A stretch of 33,343 nt of DNA from Clostridia bacterium (GTDB lineage: Bacteria; Bacillota; Clostridia; Oscillospirales; CAG-382). The notes beneath the pieces are model-generated. The model was not told where the DNA came from and ran no database searches. It was given only the letters and a program-made list of their open reading frames with translations. Shown piece by piece: positions 1 to 7,271 of this stretch. The translations under genes were made by a program, and so were the position numbers. The stretch covers positions 1 to 33,343 of the forward strand of contig JAFXDO010000049.1 of assembly GCA_017563195.1 (NCBI GenBank), given 5' to 3'. Each line of letters begins with the position of its first letter. The first letter of the stretch is position 1.

Positions 1-288
1 CAGATGAAGATGTTCCTTACGCGTCTCGGTAATAACAGTAAGGCGATAATTACGGGTGACGTTACCCAGATCGACTTGCCGTTTTTGAGAAAGAGCGGTC
101 TCGTCGATGCGCTCGAGATACTCGACGGCATTAACGGCATCTGCATCTTTAAGTTCACGCATAAGGACGTAGTCCGCCATCCGCTCGTGCAGAAGATAAT
201 CCTCGCGTACGAAAAGCGCGACCGCGACGTTATGGCGAGTGCGGACAAGCGACAGCGCGAGACCTTCAAAAGGAGACCCAAGGCATGA
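1..288 (+). CDS. phoH: PhoH-like ATPase, C-terminal end (partial, 5' end outside window)
   Basis: This is the last ~95 residues of a PhoH-family P-loop ATPase; the frame is open from base 1, so the gene begins upstream of the window. What is visible is the family's C-terminal part: the segment [10 protein letters not shown], then [13 protein letters not shown], and the closing region with [16 protein letters not shown]. PhoH proteins are cytoplasmic RNA-associated ATPases usually encoded directly before ybeY. Here the TGA stop overlaps the ybeY ATG by four bases, which fits translational coupling. The Walker A motif is outside the window. Identification rests on these C-terminal motifs and on gene order. 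Confidence 0.93.
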   Translation, partial: QMKMFLTRLGNNSKAIITGDVTQIDLPFLRKSGLVDALEILDGINGICIFKFTHKDVVRHPLVQKIILAYEKRDRDVMASADKRQRETFKRRPKA

Positions 289-731
289 TAAAAATATATT
301 TCGACGTTCAGACAGAGCCTATCCCCAAGCTTTACGAAACGCTGATGAAGCGAGTTATACGCACAGCCGTTTCGGAGGCGTATCCCGACCATAAATTCGA
401 GGTAAACGTCACGATATGCGACGATGAGGAGATTCACCTGATAAATAAGGAGCACCGCGGCATCGACCGTCCGACCGACGTTCTTTCGTTTCCTTTTTAC
501 GATTTTGAAAATCCCGAAATAATGACGCTTCTCGGCGATATTATCATCTCACGCGATACTGCCTACCGTCAGGCGCAGGAATACGGCCACTCGGCAAAGC
601 GTGAATTCTGCTTCCTTGCCGCTCACTCTGCGCTTCATCTTCTCGGCTACGATCACGAAACCGACGAGGAACGAATCGAAATGGAAGCAAAGCAGCGCGA
701 AATACTTGATAAACTCGGCATTAAGAGGTAA
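285..731 (+). CDS. ybeY: Endoribonuclease YbeY (16S rRNA maturation)
   Basis: YbeY is a metal-dependent single-strand endoribonuclease acting in 16S rRNA 3'-end maturation and ribosome quality control. The 148-residue protein has the family's usual length and its diagnostic zinc motif H-x3-H-x5-H, seen as [11 protein letters not shown] (His114, His118, His124). The [10 protein letters not shown] segment at about residues 62-71 is also typical. The start at 285 overlaps the phoH stop and is preceded by AAGGAGA. Era follows two bases after the stop, giving the classical phoH-ybeY-era order. Confidence 0.97.
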   Translation: MIKIYFDVQTEPIPKLYETLMKRVIRTAVSEAYPDHKFEVNVTICDDEEIHLINKEHRGIDRPTDVLSFPFYDFENPEIMTLLGDIIISRDTAYRQAQEYGHSAKREFCFLAAHSALHLLGYDHETDEERIEMEAKQREILDKLGIKR

Positions 732-733
732 TT

Positions 734-1624
734 ATGACTAAAACAGCATTTATAATGATCGCAGGTAAGCCCAACGTCGGCAAAAGCACCCTGCTCAATA
801 CACTTCTCGGCGAAAAGGTCGCAATAGTTTCCCGCAAACCTCAAACAACCCGTAACCGTATCACCGGCGTGCTTACCAAAGGCGAGAATCAGTACGTTTT
901 CACCGACACCCCCGGTCTTCATAAGCCCAAGACGCTTCTCGGTGAATATATGATGAAATCGGTCGGCAACGTTGCCGATTCCTCCGATATCGTCCTTTTC
1001 GTGGTTGAGGCGGGAAGCGAGCTTAACCCCAACGAAACGAATGCGCTTGAAAAGTATAACGCATCGGGTCTCGACGTGATACTCGTTATCAACAAGACCG
1101 ATAAGGCGAATAAGGTAAAGCTTGCAGAGCAGATAATGGAGCTCTCCAACCGTTATTCCTTCCGTGCCGTCATTCCCGTTTCGGCGCTCTCGGGCGACGG
1201 CGTTCAGTACATCCTCGACGAGCTCGACCCGTTGCTTGTCGAAAGCGTGCATTTCTTCCCCGAGGACTATATCACCGATCAGCCCGAGCGCAAGATATTT
1301 GCAGAGCTTATCCGCGAAAAGGTGTTGAGACTGCTTGACGATGAGATCCCGCACGGTGTGGCTGTGTCGGTCGAGTCCTTCACCGAAAAGAAGGGTCTTC
1401 TTTCGGTGCGCGCCGAGATATATTGCGAGCGCGAATCGCACAAGCGCATCATCATCGGAAAAAACGGCGCGATGCTTAAAAAGATCGGCTCCTATGCACG
1501 TGAGGACGCTGAGGCACTCTTTGACACCAAGGTCTTTCTCGACCTTTGGGTAAAGGTAAAGGAAAACTGGCGTGACAGACCCTCCTTCCTTTCCGACTTC
1601 GGATTTAAGGACGAGCTTGAATAA
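734..1624 (+). CDS. era: GTPase Era (30S ribosome assembly)
   Basis: Era is an essential GTPase that binds the 3' end of 16S rRNA during small-subunit assembly. The 296-residue protein has a P-loop GKPNVGKST at residues 11-19, switch residues in RKPQTTRNRI, the G3 motif DTPG at 58-61 and the G4 motif NKTD at 120-123. The C-terminal third is a KH RNA-binding domain with the signature IIIGKNGAMLKKIG. Length and motif spacing are normal. It lies two bases after ybeY, and its TAATG junction overlaps recO by one base, so it is translated within the same operon. Confidence 0.98.
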   Translation: MTKTAFIMIAGKPNVGKSTLLNTLLGEKVAIVSRKPQTTRNRITGVLTKGENQYVFTDTPGLHKPKTLLGEYMMKSVGNVADSSDIVLFVVEAGSELNPNETNALEKYNASGLDVILVINKTDKANKVKLAEQIMELSNRYSFRAVIPVSALSGDGVQYILDELDPLLVESVHFFPEDYITDQPERKIFAELIREKVLRLLDDEIPHGVAVSVESFTEKKGLLSVRAEIYCERESHKRIIIGKNGAMLKKIGSYAREDAEALFDTKVFLDLWVKVKENWRDRPSFLSDFGFKDELE

Positions 1625-2376
1625 TGCGCCATAAGATCAAGGGCATAGTCGTGCGCGAGCAGCCGAAGGGCGAAACCAGTAAGCTGCTTACCGTGCTTGC
1701 GACGGGCTTGGGCGTTATCACCGTAAATGCAAAGGGCGTCCGCAAGATCTCGTCGCCGTATCTGAAATCGGCACAGCAGTTTGCCTTTTCGGATATGCTT
1801 TTATACGAAAAGAACGGCTTCTATACGCTTACCGAGGCCGCTCTTATCGCGGACTTTTACAGCATCCGCGAGGACATTAAAAATTACTCCCTCGCCTGTT
1901 ATCTGTGTGAGGCGGCAACCTGCTTTACAGTGCCGGGTGAGGAGGCGGGAAGCATTTTAAGGCTTCTTCTCAATTCGCTTTACGCGATAGAAAAGGGTAT
2001 CTCTCCGCGCGCCGTTATAAAGGCGGGGTTTGAGCTGAGGCTGTGCGCCGAATGCGGATATATGCCCGAAACCGATTCCTGCGTAAATTGCGGCGATCCG
2101 CTTGAGGGCAAACCCATTTTGTTTGACGCTCTGCACGGCGTCGCGTCCTGCCGCTCCTGCCAGACTGCCGACAGTGTGAATATGCTTCTTTCGCCGTCCG
2201 TGGGGAAGGCGATCGCGCATATCACCGAAAGCGAGCTTTCGCGCTTCATTTCCTTCCGAATCGGAGAGGATGAGCAGCTTCAGCTTGGTAAGGCGGCGGA
2301 GCGATTTATGCTCGCCTGCGCAGAAAGAGGCTTCAAAACGCTTTCCTTTTACAAACATTGTGAGGAACTTCCATGA
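1624..2376 (+). CDS. recO: DNA repair protein RecO
   Basis: RecO loads RecA onto SSB-coated single-stranded DNA with RecR in the RecFOR recombination pathway. The 250-residue protein begins with the typical OB-fold opening (KGIVVREQPKGETSKLLTVL) and carries the C-terminal zinc-finger cysteines CAEC-x9-CVNC plus a further CRSC pair. The start codon is shared with the era stop (TAATG), and its own stop overlaps the mutS2 ATG by four bases. Era followed by recO is a conserved gene order in Firmicutes. Confidence 0.95.
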   Translation: MRHKIKGIVVREQPKGETSKLLTVLATGLGVITVNAKGVRKISSPYLKSAQQFAFSDMLLYEKNGFYTLTEAALIADFYSIREDIKNYSLACYLCEAATCFTVPGEEAGSILRLLLNSLYAIEKGISPRAVIKAGFELRLCAECGYMPETDSCVNCGDPLEGKPILFDALHGVASCRSCQTADSVNMLLSPSVGKAIAHITESELSRFISFRIGEDEQLQLGKAAERFMLACAERGFKTLSFYKHCEELP

Positions 2377-4757
2377 AAGGCTTCAATAAAGCAAAAACAG
2401 TACTTGAATATGATAAAATAATCGCCTATGCCTCTTCGTTCGCAACGACCGATGCGGCAAGGCAAAAGCTTCTTGAAACGACTCCCTCGATAGACGGCGT
2501 CGTTGTTACACGGCTGCTTGACGAGACCGAGCAGGCGCTCGACCTGCTTGTTCTGAAGGGCAGACCGAGCTTTTCTGCTCCCGACGGCGTCATTGACGCG
2601 GCAGATCGTGCCGAAAAGGGAGCGGTCCTTACTCCGCTTGAGCTTTTGAACATAGCGTCGATGCTCCGCGCAGTAAGCTCGGTTAAGCGATATCCCGAGG
2701 GTAAGGACATCCCTGCGTTATTTCCTTATTTCCAAGCTCTTACCGAGCAGCGTGCTCTTTCCGAGGAGATCGGAATGAAGATAATCGGTGAGGATACCAT
2801 CGCCGACGATGCATCGCCCGAGCTTTACAGAATAAGACGCGATATCCGCAGAGCCGAGGCAAGCGTGCGCGATATACTCGCAAGCATCACAACGGGCGAC
2901 AATGCGAAATATCTCCGCGATTCTGTCGTTACCATCCGCTCGGGCAGATACGTTATTCCCGTGCGTGCCGAGCATAAGAATGAGATCAAGGGTCTTGTCC
3001 ACGACTCCTCCGCTTCGGGACAGACGCTGTTTATCGAGCCTCTTGCAGTGCTTGAGGCTAATAATAAGCTCCGCGAGCTGAAGGGTAAAGAATCCGAGGA
3101 AATAGAAAAGATACTCTCTGAGCTTTCGATGAAGGTCGCTTCATCCTCGGGCATCATCCGCGTCGATTATAAGGCTATGACAGACCTTGACGTGATCTTT
3201 GCACGCGCGTCCTATTCCTCCGATATTATGGGTATCCGCCCCAAAACCGGCGCGAAATCGATAAAGCTCGTCCGTGCAAGACATCCGCTCATTCCCAAAA
3301 GTAAGGTAGTACCAATTTCGGTTGAGTTCGGAGATAGGGACAACGCGCTTATCATCACCGGTCCCAACACCGGCGGCAAGACGGTAACGCTCAAGACGCT
3401 CGGCTTGCTTTCGATGATGGCGCAAAGCGGCTTGTATATTCCTGCAGACGACGGAAGCACGCTCCCGATATTCGATGGGGTGCTTGCCGATATCGGCGAC
3501 GAGCAAAGCATCGAGCAGTCGCTCTCCACCTTCTCGTCGCATATGGTTAACGTTGTTTCGATACTCAAGGAATGCTCTTACGGCTCACTCGTTCTGTTTG
3601 ACGAGCTCGGCGCAGGCACCGACCCGACCGAGGGCGCGTCGCTTGCTATAGCCATTCTCGAGCGTGTCCGTGCATCGGGCGCCATCGTTGCGGCGACCAC
3701 CCACTATTCCGAAATCAAGATATACGCGCTCGATACAGAGGGCGTGTTGAACGCTTCCTGCGAATTCGACCTCGCAACGCTTAAGCCCACCTACCGCCTT
3801 ATTACCGGCATCCCGGGCAGAAGTAATGCGTTTGAAATATCCTTAAGGCTCGGTATGGACGAAGGCGTCATAGCCCGTGCAAAGGAGCTTCTTGCAGACG
3901 ACAATATTCGCTTCGAGGACGTCATAGTCCGACTCGAGGAGACCGAGCAGGATCTCCGTAAGGAAAGAAGCGAGTCGGAAAGAGCGAGAGCCGAGGCATT
4001 GCGTATCCGCGAGGAGGCGGCGCGTAACGCTAAGGAAATGCAGGATCGCGCAGAGGCGGAGCTTGACCGCGCAAGAGCTCAGGCTCAGCGTATCCTCGAT
4101 GCCGCAAAGGCGTCGAGCAATCAGGTCTTCGAGCAGCTCAATGAGCTAAAAAAGGCAGACGCAAAGCGTCTCGAGCTTGCGAGGATCGAGGAGGCGCGTA
4201 AGGCGATCCGGCAAAACCTCAAGGATACCTCCGCTTCGATAAACGACGTTGAGGAATACGAGGTCGAAGAGGAAAACTACGTTCTTCCGCGCCCGCTTCA
4301 GGTTGGAGATAAGGTGCTCCTTGCCGATATCGGCAAGGAAGCGATCGTAAAGAGCATCTCCGGCGAGACCGTCTTCTGTAAAATGGATAGGTTTGAGTCC
4401 AAAACAAACATCAAAAATATCCGCTTGCTTGCAAACTCCGCTGCTGTTGAGAAGCAGAAAAAGGATAAGGGCAAGGCACAGTATACCCACAGCGTGTCTG
4501 CCGTCCGTAACGAGATAGACGTACGCGGCAATATCGGCGACGACGCCTGGTTTATTATCGATCGCTATCTCGACGACGCCATCCTTGCGGGACATGAGCA
4601 GGTCTCGGTCATCCACGGTAAGGGAACAGGTGCGCTTCGTGCGGCGCTTTGGCAGTTCTTCCGTCAGGATAAGGCGAGGATAAAATCCTTCCGCTCGGGC
4701 CGCTACGGTGAGGGCGATCTCGGCGTCACCGTCCTTGAGCTTAAGGTAAAGAAATAA
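2373..4757 (+). CDS. mutS2: Endonuclease MutS2 (MutS-like ATPase with Smr domain)
   Basis: MutS2 is a MutS-family ATPase that lacks the mismatch-recognition domain and has a C-terminal Smr nuclease domain. It suppresses recombination and, in some Firmicutes, acts in rescue of collided ribosomes. The 794-residue protein has the core/lever region to about residue 320, Walker A GPNTGGKT at 330-337, Walker B LVLFDELGAGTDPTEG, a long charged coiled coil (about 510-620, rich in E, R and A), and an Smr domain from about residue 716 with IDVRG and SVIHGKGTGAL. It is the last gene of the phoH operon and is followed within five bases by an intrinsic terminator. Confidence 0.97.
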   Translation: MKGFNKAKTVLEYDKIIAYASSFATTDAARQKLLETTPSIDGVVVTRLLDETEQALDLLVLKGRPSFSAPDGVIDAADRAEKGAVLTPLELLNIASMLRAVSSVKRYPEGKDIPALFPYFQALTEQRALSEEIGMKIIGEDTIADDASPELYRIRRDIRRAEASVRDILASITTGDNAKYLRDSVVTIRSGRYVIPVRAEHKNEIKGLVHDSSASGQTLFIEPLAVLEANNKLRELKGKESEEIEKILSELSMKVASSSGIIRVDYKAMTDLDVIFARASYSSDIMGIRPKTGAKSIKLVRARHPLIPKSKVVPISVEFGDRDNALIITGPNTGGKTVTLKTLGLLSMMAQSGLYIPADDGSTLPIFDGVLADIGDEQSIEQSLSTFSSHMVNVVSILKECSYGSLVLFDELGAGTDPTEGASLAIAILERVRASGAIVAATTHYSEIKIYALDTEGVLNASCEFDLATLKPTYRLITGIPGRSNAFEISLRLGMDEGVIARAKELLADDNIRFEDVIVRLEETEQDLRKERSESERARAEALRIREEAARNAKEMQDRAEAELDRARAQAQRILDAAKASSNQVFEQLNELKKADAKRLELARIEEARKAIRQNLKDTSASINDVEEYEVEEENYVLPRPLQVGDKVLLADIGKEAIVKSISGETVFCKMDRFESKTNIKNIRLLANSAAVEKQKKDKGKAQYTHSVSAVRNEIDVRGNIGDDAWFIIDRYLDDAILAGHEQVSVIHGKGTGALRAALWQFFRQDKARIKSFRSGRYGEGDLGVTVLELKVKK

Positions 4758-4760
4758 AAG

Positions 4761-4787
4761 AAAACACCGTCGACTGACGGTGTTTTT
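4761..4787 (+). terminator. Rho-independent terminator of the phoH-mutS2 operon (copy 1 of a repeated palindrome)
   Basis: A perfect 10-bp stem (AAACACCGTC, loop GACT, GACGGTGTTT) is followed by a T run immediately after the mutS2 stop. The same 24 bases recur at 6196-6219 and 6458-6481. Confidence 0.93.
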
Positions 4788-4842
4788 GACTTCATAGCGT
4801 TAAGCTGTATCCGAATAGGTGTTTTTGTCGCTTGCGCGGTTA

Positions 4843-4870
4843 TTGTTTTTTAGTGATTTGAGGTTATAAT
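4843..4870 (+). promoter_or_regulatory. Probable sigma-A promoter of the XRE regulator gene
   Basis: TTGTTT and TATAAT are separated by 16 bases, with the -10 box about 30 bases before the regulator's ATG. The -10 is perfect; the -35 is weak. Confidence 0.55.
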
Positions 4871-4901
4871 GTATTTATAAAGAAACAGGAGGACTGCATT
4901 T

Positions 4902-5705
4902 ATGTACAATGTCGGCGAAACGATAGCAACGCTGCGAAAAGAGGCGGGTCTGACACAGGAAAATCTTGCGAATATGCTGGGAGTATCGTCACAAGCTGTA
5001 TCGAAGTGGGAAACGGGTACGACGATGCCCGATATAATGCTGCTTCCGCTTATTGCAGACGTTTTCGATACAGATATCGACACGCTGTTTGGCAGAAGAG
5101 TAAGGTCAATGAACAAAAAGCTTACGAAAGATAATATCCACGAGGAAATGTATAATTCGTTTTTCGAAATAATGCAGCATTTTTGGTGTCAGTACGAAGG
5201 AAAGGATGCTGTAGACGTCAGAGATGACGCGAAAAAAGCAAGGGAAGCAATAAAGAAATATACAAATTCACAAACAATGGTGTTGTCGAATATCGAGGGT
5301 AACGGTGTATTCGCCGATTGCGACATAGCTCTTACGTTCAATAAGGAAAAAAATGAGATAGCGAAGCTTTTCGACGATGATTCTGCTTGGAAGGTGCTAA
5401 AACGCTTTGCAGACGGCGATACTCGTAAAATATTCAAATTCATAGTCGAAAACCGAGAAAAATCCTTCACCTCATCTTTCATTGCCACAAAATGCGAAGT
5501 AGAATTGACGTCGGCGGAAAGGGCGCTTCGACATCTTTTGGAAATGAATCTTTTAGGACGCAAGGACGTAGATACGGGTGACGGAACAATATACGTGTAT
5601 TTCGCTTGGGGATTGCATAAGCTTCTTCTGTTTTATGCAATGCTTACGCTCGCCTCGCGACTAGGCAACTATGTTGAACATTACAGAGGAGGTTTTATGT
5701 CGTGA
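4902..5705 (+). CDS. XRE-family (Cro/CI-type) transcriptional regulator with a C-terminal winged-helix-like region
   Basis: A 267-residue cytoplasmic regulator. Residues 1-65 form a standard XRE helix-turn-helix (IATLRKEAGLTQENLANMLG, then VSSQAVSKWETGTTMPDI and LFG). The remaining ~200 residues have no family I recognise. The stretch at about 165-235 (FIVENREKSFTSSFIATKC, then ERALRHLLEMNLLGRK) reads like a winged helix. The ATG is supported by AGGAGG 10 bases upstream. Its last codons overlap the GTG of the following gene, so the two are translationally coupled and probably function together. Targets are unknown. Confidence 0.85.
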   Translation: MYNVGETIATLRKEAGLTQENLANMLGVSSQAVSKWETGTTMPDIMLLPLIADVFDTDIDTLFGRRVRSMNKKLTKDNIHEEMYNSFFEIMQHFWCQYEGKDAVDVRDDAKKAREAIKKYTNSQTMVLSNIEGNGVFADCDIALTFNKEKNEIAKLFDDDSAWKVLKRFADGDTRKIFKFIVENREKSFTSSFIATKCEVELTSAERALRHLLEMNLLGRKDVDTGDGTIYVYFAWGLHKLLLFYAMLTLASRLGNYVEHYRGGFMS

Positions 5706-6211
5706 CGGGAAGTCCGTTGGGATGGCTATCACTGCTTGCTAAACGTATGCGCTTTGGTATAAGGATCGTACGAGCATGCCGTGTAAAGGGATATTCTTTG
5801 AAAAAGAACGGCTTCCTTTGGTGGACGGGCAGAAACAAAAGCAAGAGTTGGAATTTTACGATAACCACACCGAACGAAAGCCTGTGCGTTAAGATGATCG
5901 GAGTAAGAAGCAAACGTATTCTGTACGGATTTGTTGACGAAGAAAGATACGAGATCAAGGACTACACTTTTGCCCTCGCTCATACAATGGACAGCTTTGA
6001 ATACGTGCTAAAACCGAAAGAACGTTATGTGTTTGAAGAAAACGCGACTCCGTGCATCGTTATGATTCCCGAAAGTGTAAAGGTGACGGTTCGTAGCAGC
6101 ACATCTCAAAGAAGCAGAAGCGAAATAGGAAATAATGATCAAACTCCCGAAGGCAGATTCTATTTGTCGGACAAGTTCATAGCAATGCTTAAAGAAAACA
6201 CCGTCGACTGA
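5702..6211 (+). CDS. Hypothetical protein coupled to the XRE regulator
   Basis: A 169-residue protein of a family I do not recognise. The start is a GTG overlapping the regulator's TGA, with AGAGGAGG ending nine bases upstream; the nearer ATG belongs to the regulator's frame. The N-terminal ~40 residues are basic and hydrophobic without a clear signal peptide (WLSLLAKRMRFGIRIVRACR). The middle looks beta-rich (SWNFTITTPNESLCVKMIGV). The C-terminal 40 residues are polar and serine-rich before a short helix. The last codons (KENTVD-stop) lie inside a copy of the terminator palindrome, so the stem of that hairpin is partly coding. It may form a regulator/effector pair with the preceding gene, but nothing shows the function. 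Confidence 0.65.
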   Translation: MTGSPLGWLSLLAKRMRFGIRIVRACRVKGYSLKKNGFLWWTGRNKSKSWNFTITTPNESLCVKMIGVRSKRILYGFVDEERYEIKDYTFALAHTMDSFEYVLKPKERYVFEENATPCIVMIPESVKVTVRSSTSQRSRSEIGNNDQTPEGRFYLSDKFIAMLKENTVD

Positions 6212-6219
6212 CGGTGTTT
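6196..6219 (+). terminator. Terminator-like palindrome, copy 2 (overlaps the 3' end of the hypothetical gene)
   Basis: Identical to the 24 bases at 4762-4785. The upstream five bases also match (AAAGA), making 29 shared bases. The TGA stop of the hypothetical gene sits in the loop and adjoining stem. It is followed by CGG rather than a T run, so termination on the plus strand should be weaker than at copy 1. Confidence 0.7.
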
Positions 6220-6254
6220 CGGTTTGAAGACTTTGTCTGCAAACCGGTCAGAGT

Positions 6255-6450
6255 GAGAGAAATGAGGATATTTTTGGCGAAAAACGAGCGTCGGCGTACG
6301 CTTGTACGACAGTCGAGTTTTTCGTCAAAGCCCTTGAAAATACAATAAAAATTCATATTCCTATAAAAAGAGAAACAAGCTTCAGGTTAAAATGAAGCTT
6401 GTTTTTTGTGAGTATAATTCTTTCAAGGGCACAAATGGACCATTTGTCTT
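6255..6450. repeat. Intergenic element of nested inverted repeats
   Basis: The gene-free stretch 6212-6485 is dense in inverted repeats. TTTGGCGAAAAAC (6273-6285) pairs with the complementary arm ending at 6329, one wobble in 13, and encloses CGTAC-GCTT-GTACG (6295-6308). GCCCTTGAAA (6330-6339) pairs perfectly with TTTCAAGGGC (6421-6430), enclosing the hairpin at 6373-6404. ACAAATGG-A-CCATTTGT (6431-6447) is a perfect palindrome. There is no coding sequence. It could be a MITE-like or REP-like element, or a structured RNA. Part of it resembles the element at 31632-31740. Confidence 0.6.
6373..6406. terminator. Intrinsic terminator-like hairpin
   Basis: A 12-bp stem, AAACAAGCTTCA with TGAAGCTTGTTT, has an 8-base loop and continues into a T run on the plus strand. 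It lies inside the inverted-repeat element, so it may be part of that structure rather than a dedicated terminator. Confidence 0.7.
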
Positions 6451-6457
6451 CGGTCTG

Positions 6458-6481
6458 AAACACCGTCGACTGACGGTGTTT
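6458..6481 (-). terminator. Terminator of the aminoglycoside phosphotransferase gene (palindrome copy 3)
   Basis: Third identical copy of the 24-base palindrome, starting five bases beyond the phosphotransferase stop on the minus strand. The palindrome reads the same way for transcription from either side. Confidence 0.8.
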
Positions 6482-6485
6482 TGTT

Positions 6486-7271
6486 TTATCCGAAAACCTC
6501 AAATGCGGCTATAACGTCGATCATTTCGGGCTGAATCTTATCTCTGCCGTATGCATCGTAAAATCGGTCACGGTATTCTTCTGTGTGCAGATTGAAATTG
6601 AGTGTCCAAGCGCCCCAGAACAGATCGATGTGCCTGTCTCCGACACCGCCGTTTCCAAGGTCGATAAACCCGCTGAAGCGCCAATCGTTTAGCAAAATGT
6701 TCGGCAGACAGTAATCCCCGTGAAGCAGAACGTCACACTTCAGTCGATGCTTGTTCTCGTCAACGATCTTAAACGCTTCGTCCGCACTTGAATAAACGAA
6801 GCTGCCGTCAAAAAGCGAAACGTCGAAGCAGCCACGTGTATAATTGTCGAATGCGGTTTGTATGTAAACCTCGTTGCGATTTTGTATTGGACAGTCGGAT
6901 GCATCGAGCTCGTGAAGCATCCTGAGCCGCTCTGCGATCGTGTCGCAAAGTCGCTTTGGGTCTGAAAGATATACTTCAAATATGCAGTCCTCGCCCGCGA
7001 CGCGCTCTGTCAAAAGCCAGTCTTCATCGTCGCTGAAATACTCAAGTACGGGTGATGAAAGCCCTTTTTTATGAAAGTAATCGGTCATCAGCGCCTCGTT
7101 TTTAAGACTGCCTTTTTTTGATCTCTTCAGAAAGTAACCGTTGTCTTTGTCGATAAACCATACACGAGCATCACGTGAGCAGCTGCTGTCGTACACCGGC
7201 GCGTCCTTAAGAATGGGATGTACCCGACTCGGAAATTTATCGATATCTATGCTTGTCAAAACTCTTTTCAT
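6486..7271 (-). CDS. APH(3')-like aminoglycoside/antibiotic phosphotransferase
   Basis: A protein kinase-fold small-molecule phosphotransferase of the APH family, cytoplasmic. Counting from the upstream Met at 7277 (263 residues), the catalytic loop HGDYCLPN gives His186, Asp188 and Asn193, and the metal-binding Asp206 lies in GFIDLG. A nucleotide lysine is in YFLKRS (Lys51) with a partner Glu61. Length and spacing match APH(3') enzymes, including the closing acidic/aromatic tail. Two in-frame starts exist, 7277 and 7271. I chose 7271 because GGTGA is seven bases before it and it overlaps the upstream stop as ATGA. Coupling to a RACo-like gene is unusual for a resistance determinant, so the natural substrate could be something other than an aminoglycoside. 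Confidence 0.88.
   Translation of the reverse strand: MKRVLTSIDIDKFPSRVHPILKDAPVYDSSCSRDARVWFIDKDNGYFLKRSKKGSLKNEALMTDYFHKKGLSSPVLEYFSDDEDWLLTERVAGEDCIFEVYLSDPKRLCDTIAERLRMLHELDASDCPIQNRNEVYIQTAFDNYTRGCFDVSLFDGSFVYSSADEAFKIVDENKHRLKCDVLLHGDYCLPNILLNDWRFSGFIDLGNGGVGDRHIDLFWGAWTLNFNLHTEEYRDRFYDAYGRDKIQPEMIDVIAAFEVFG

Noticed and set aside
653-1441. A 262-codon minus-strand frame over ybeY/era.
   Set aside because: Antisense shadow of era, which has all GTPase and KH motifs.
4762-6481. The three 24-base palindromes as a short CRISPR-like array.
   Set aside because: Only three copies with irregular spacing of 1.4 and 0.26 kb, each at a gene end; they behave as terminators.
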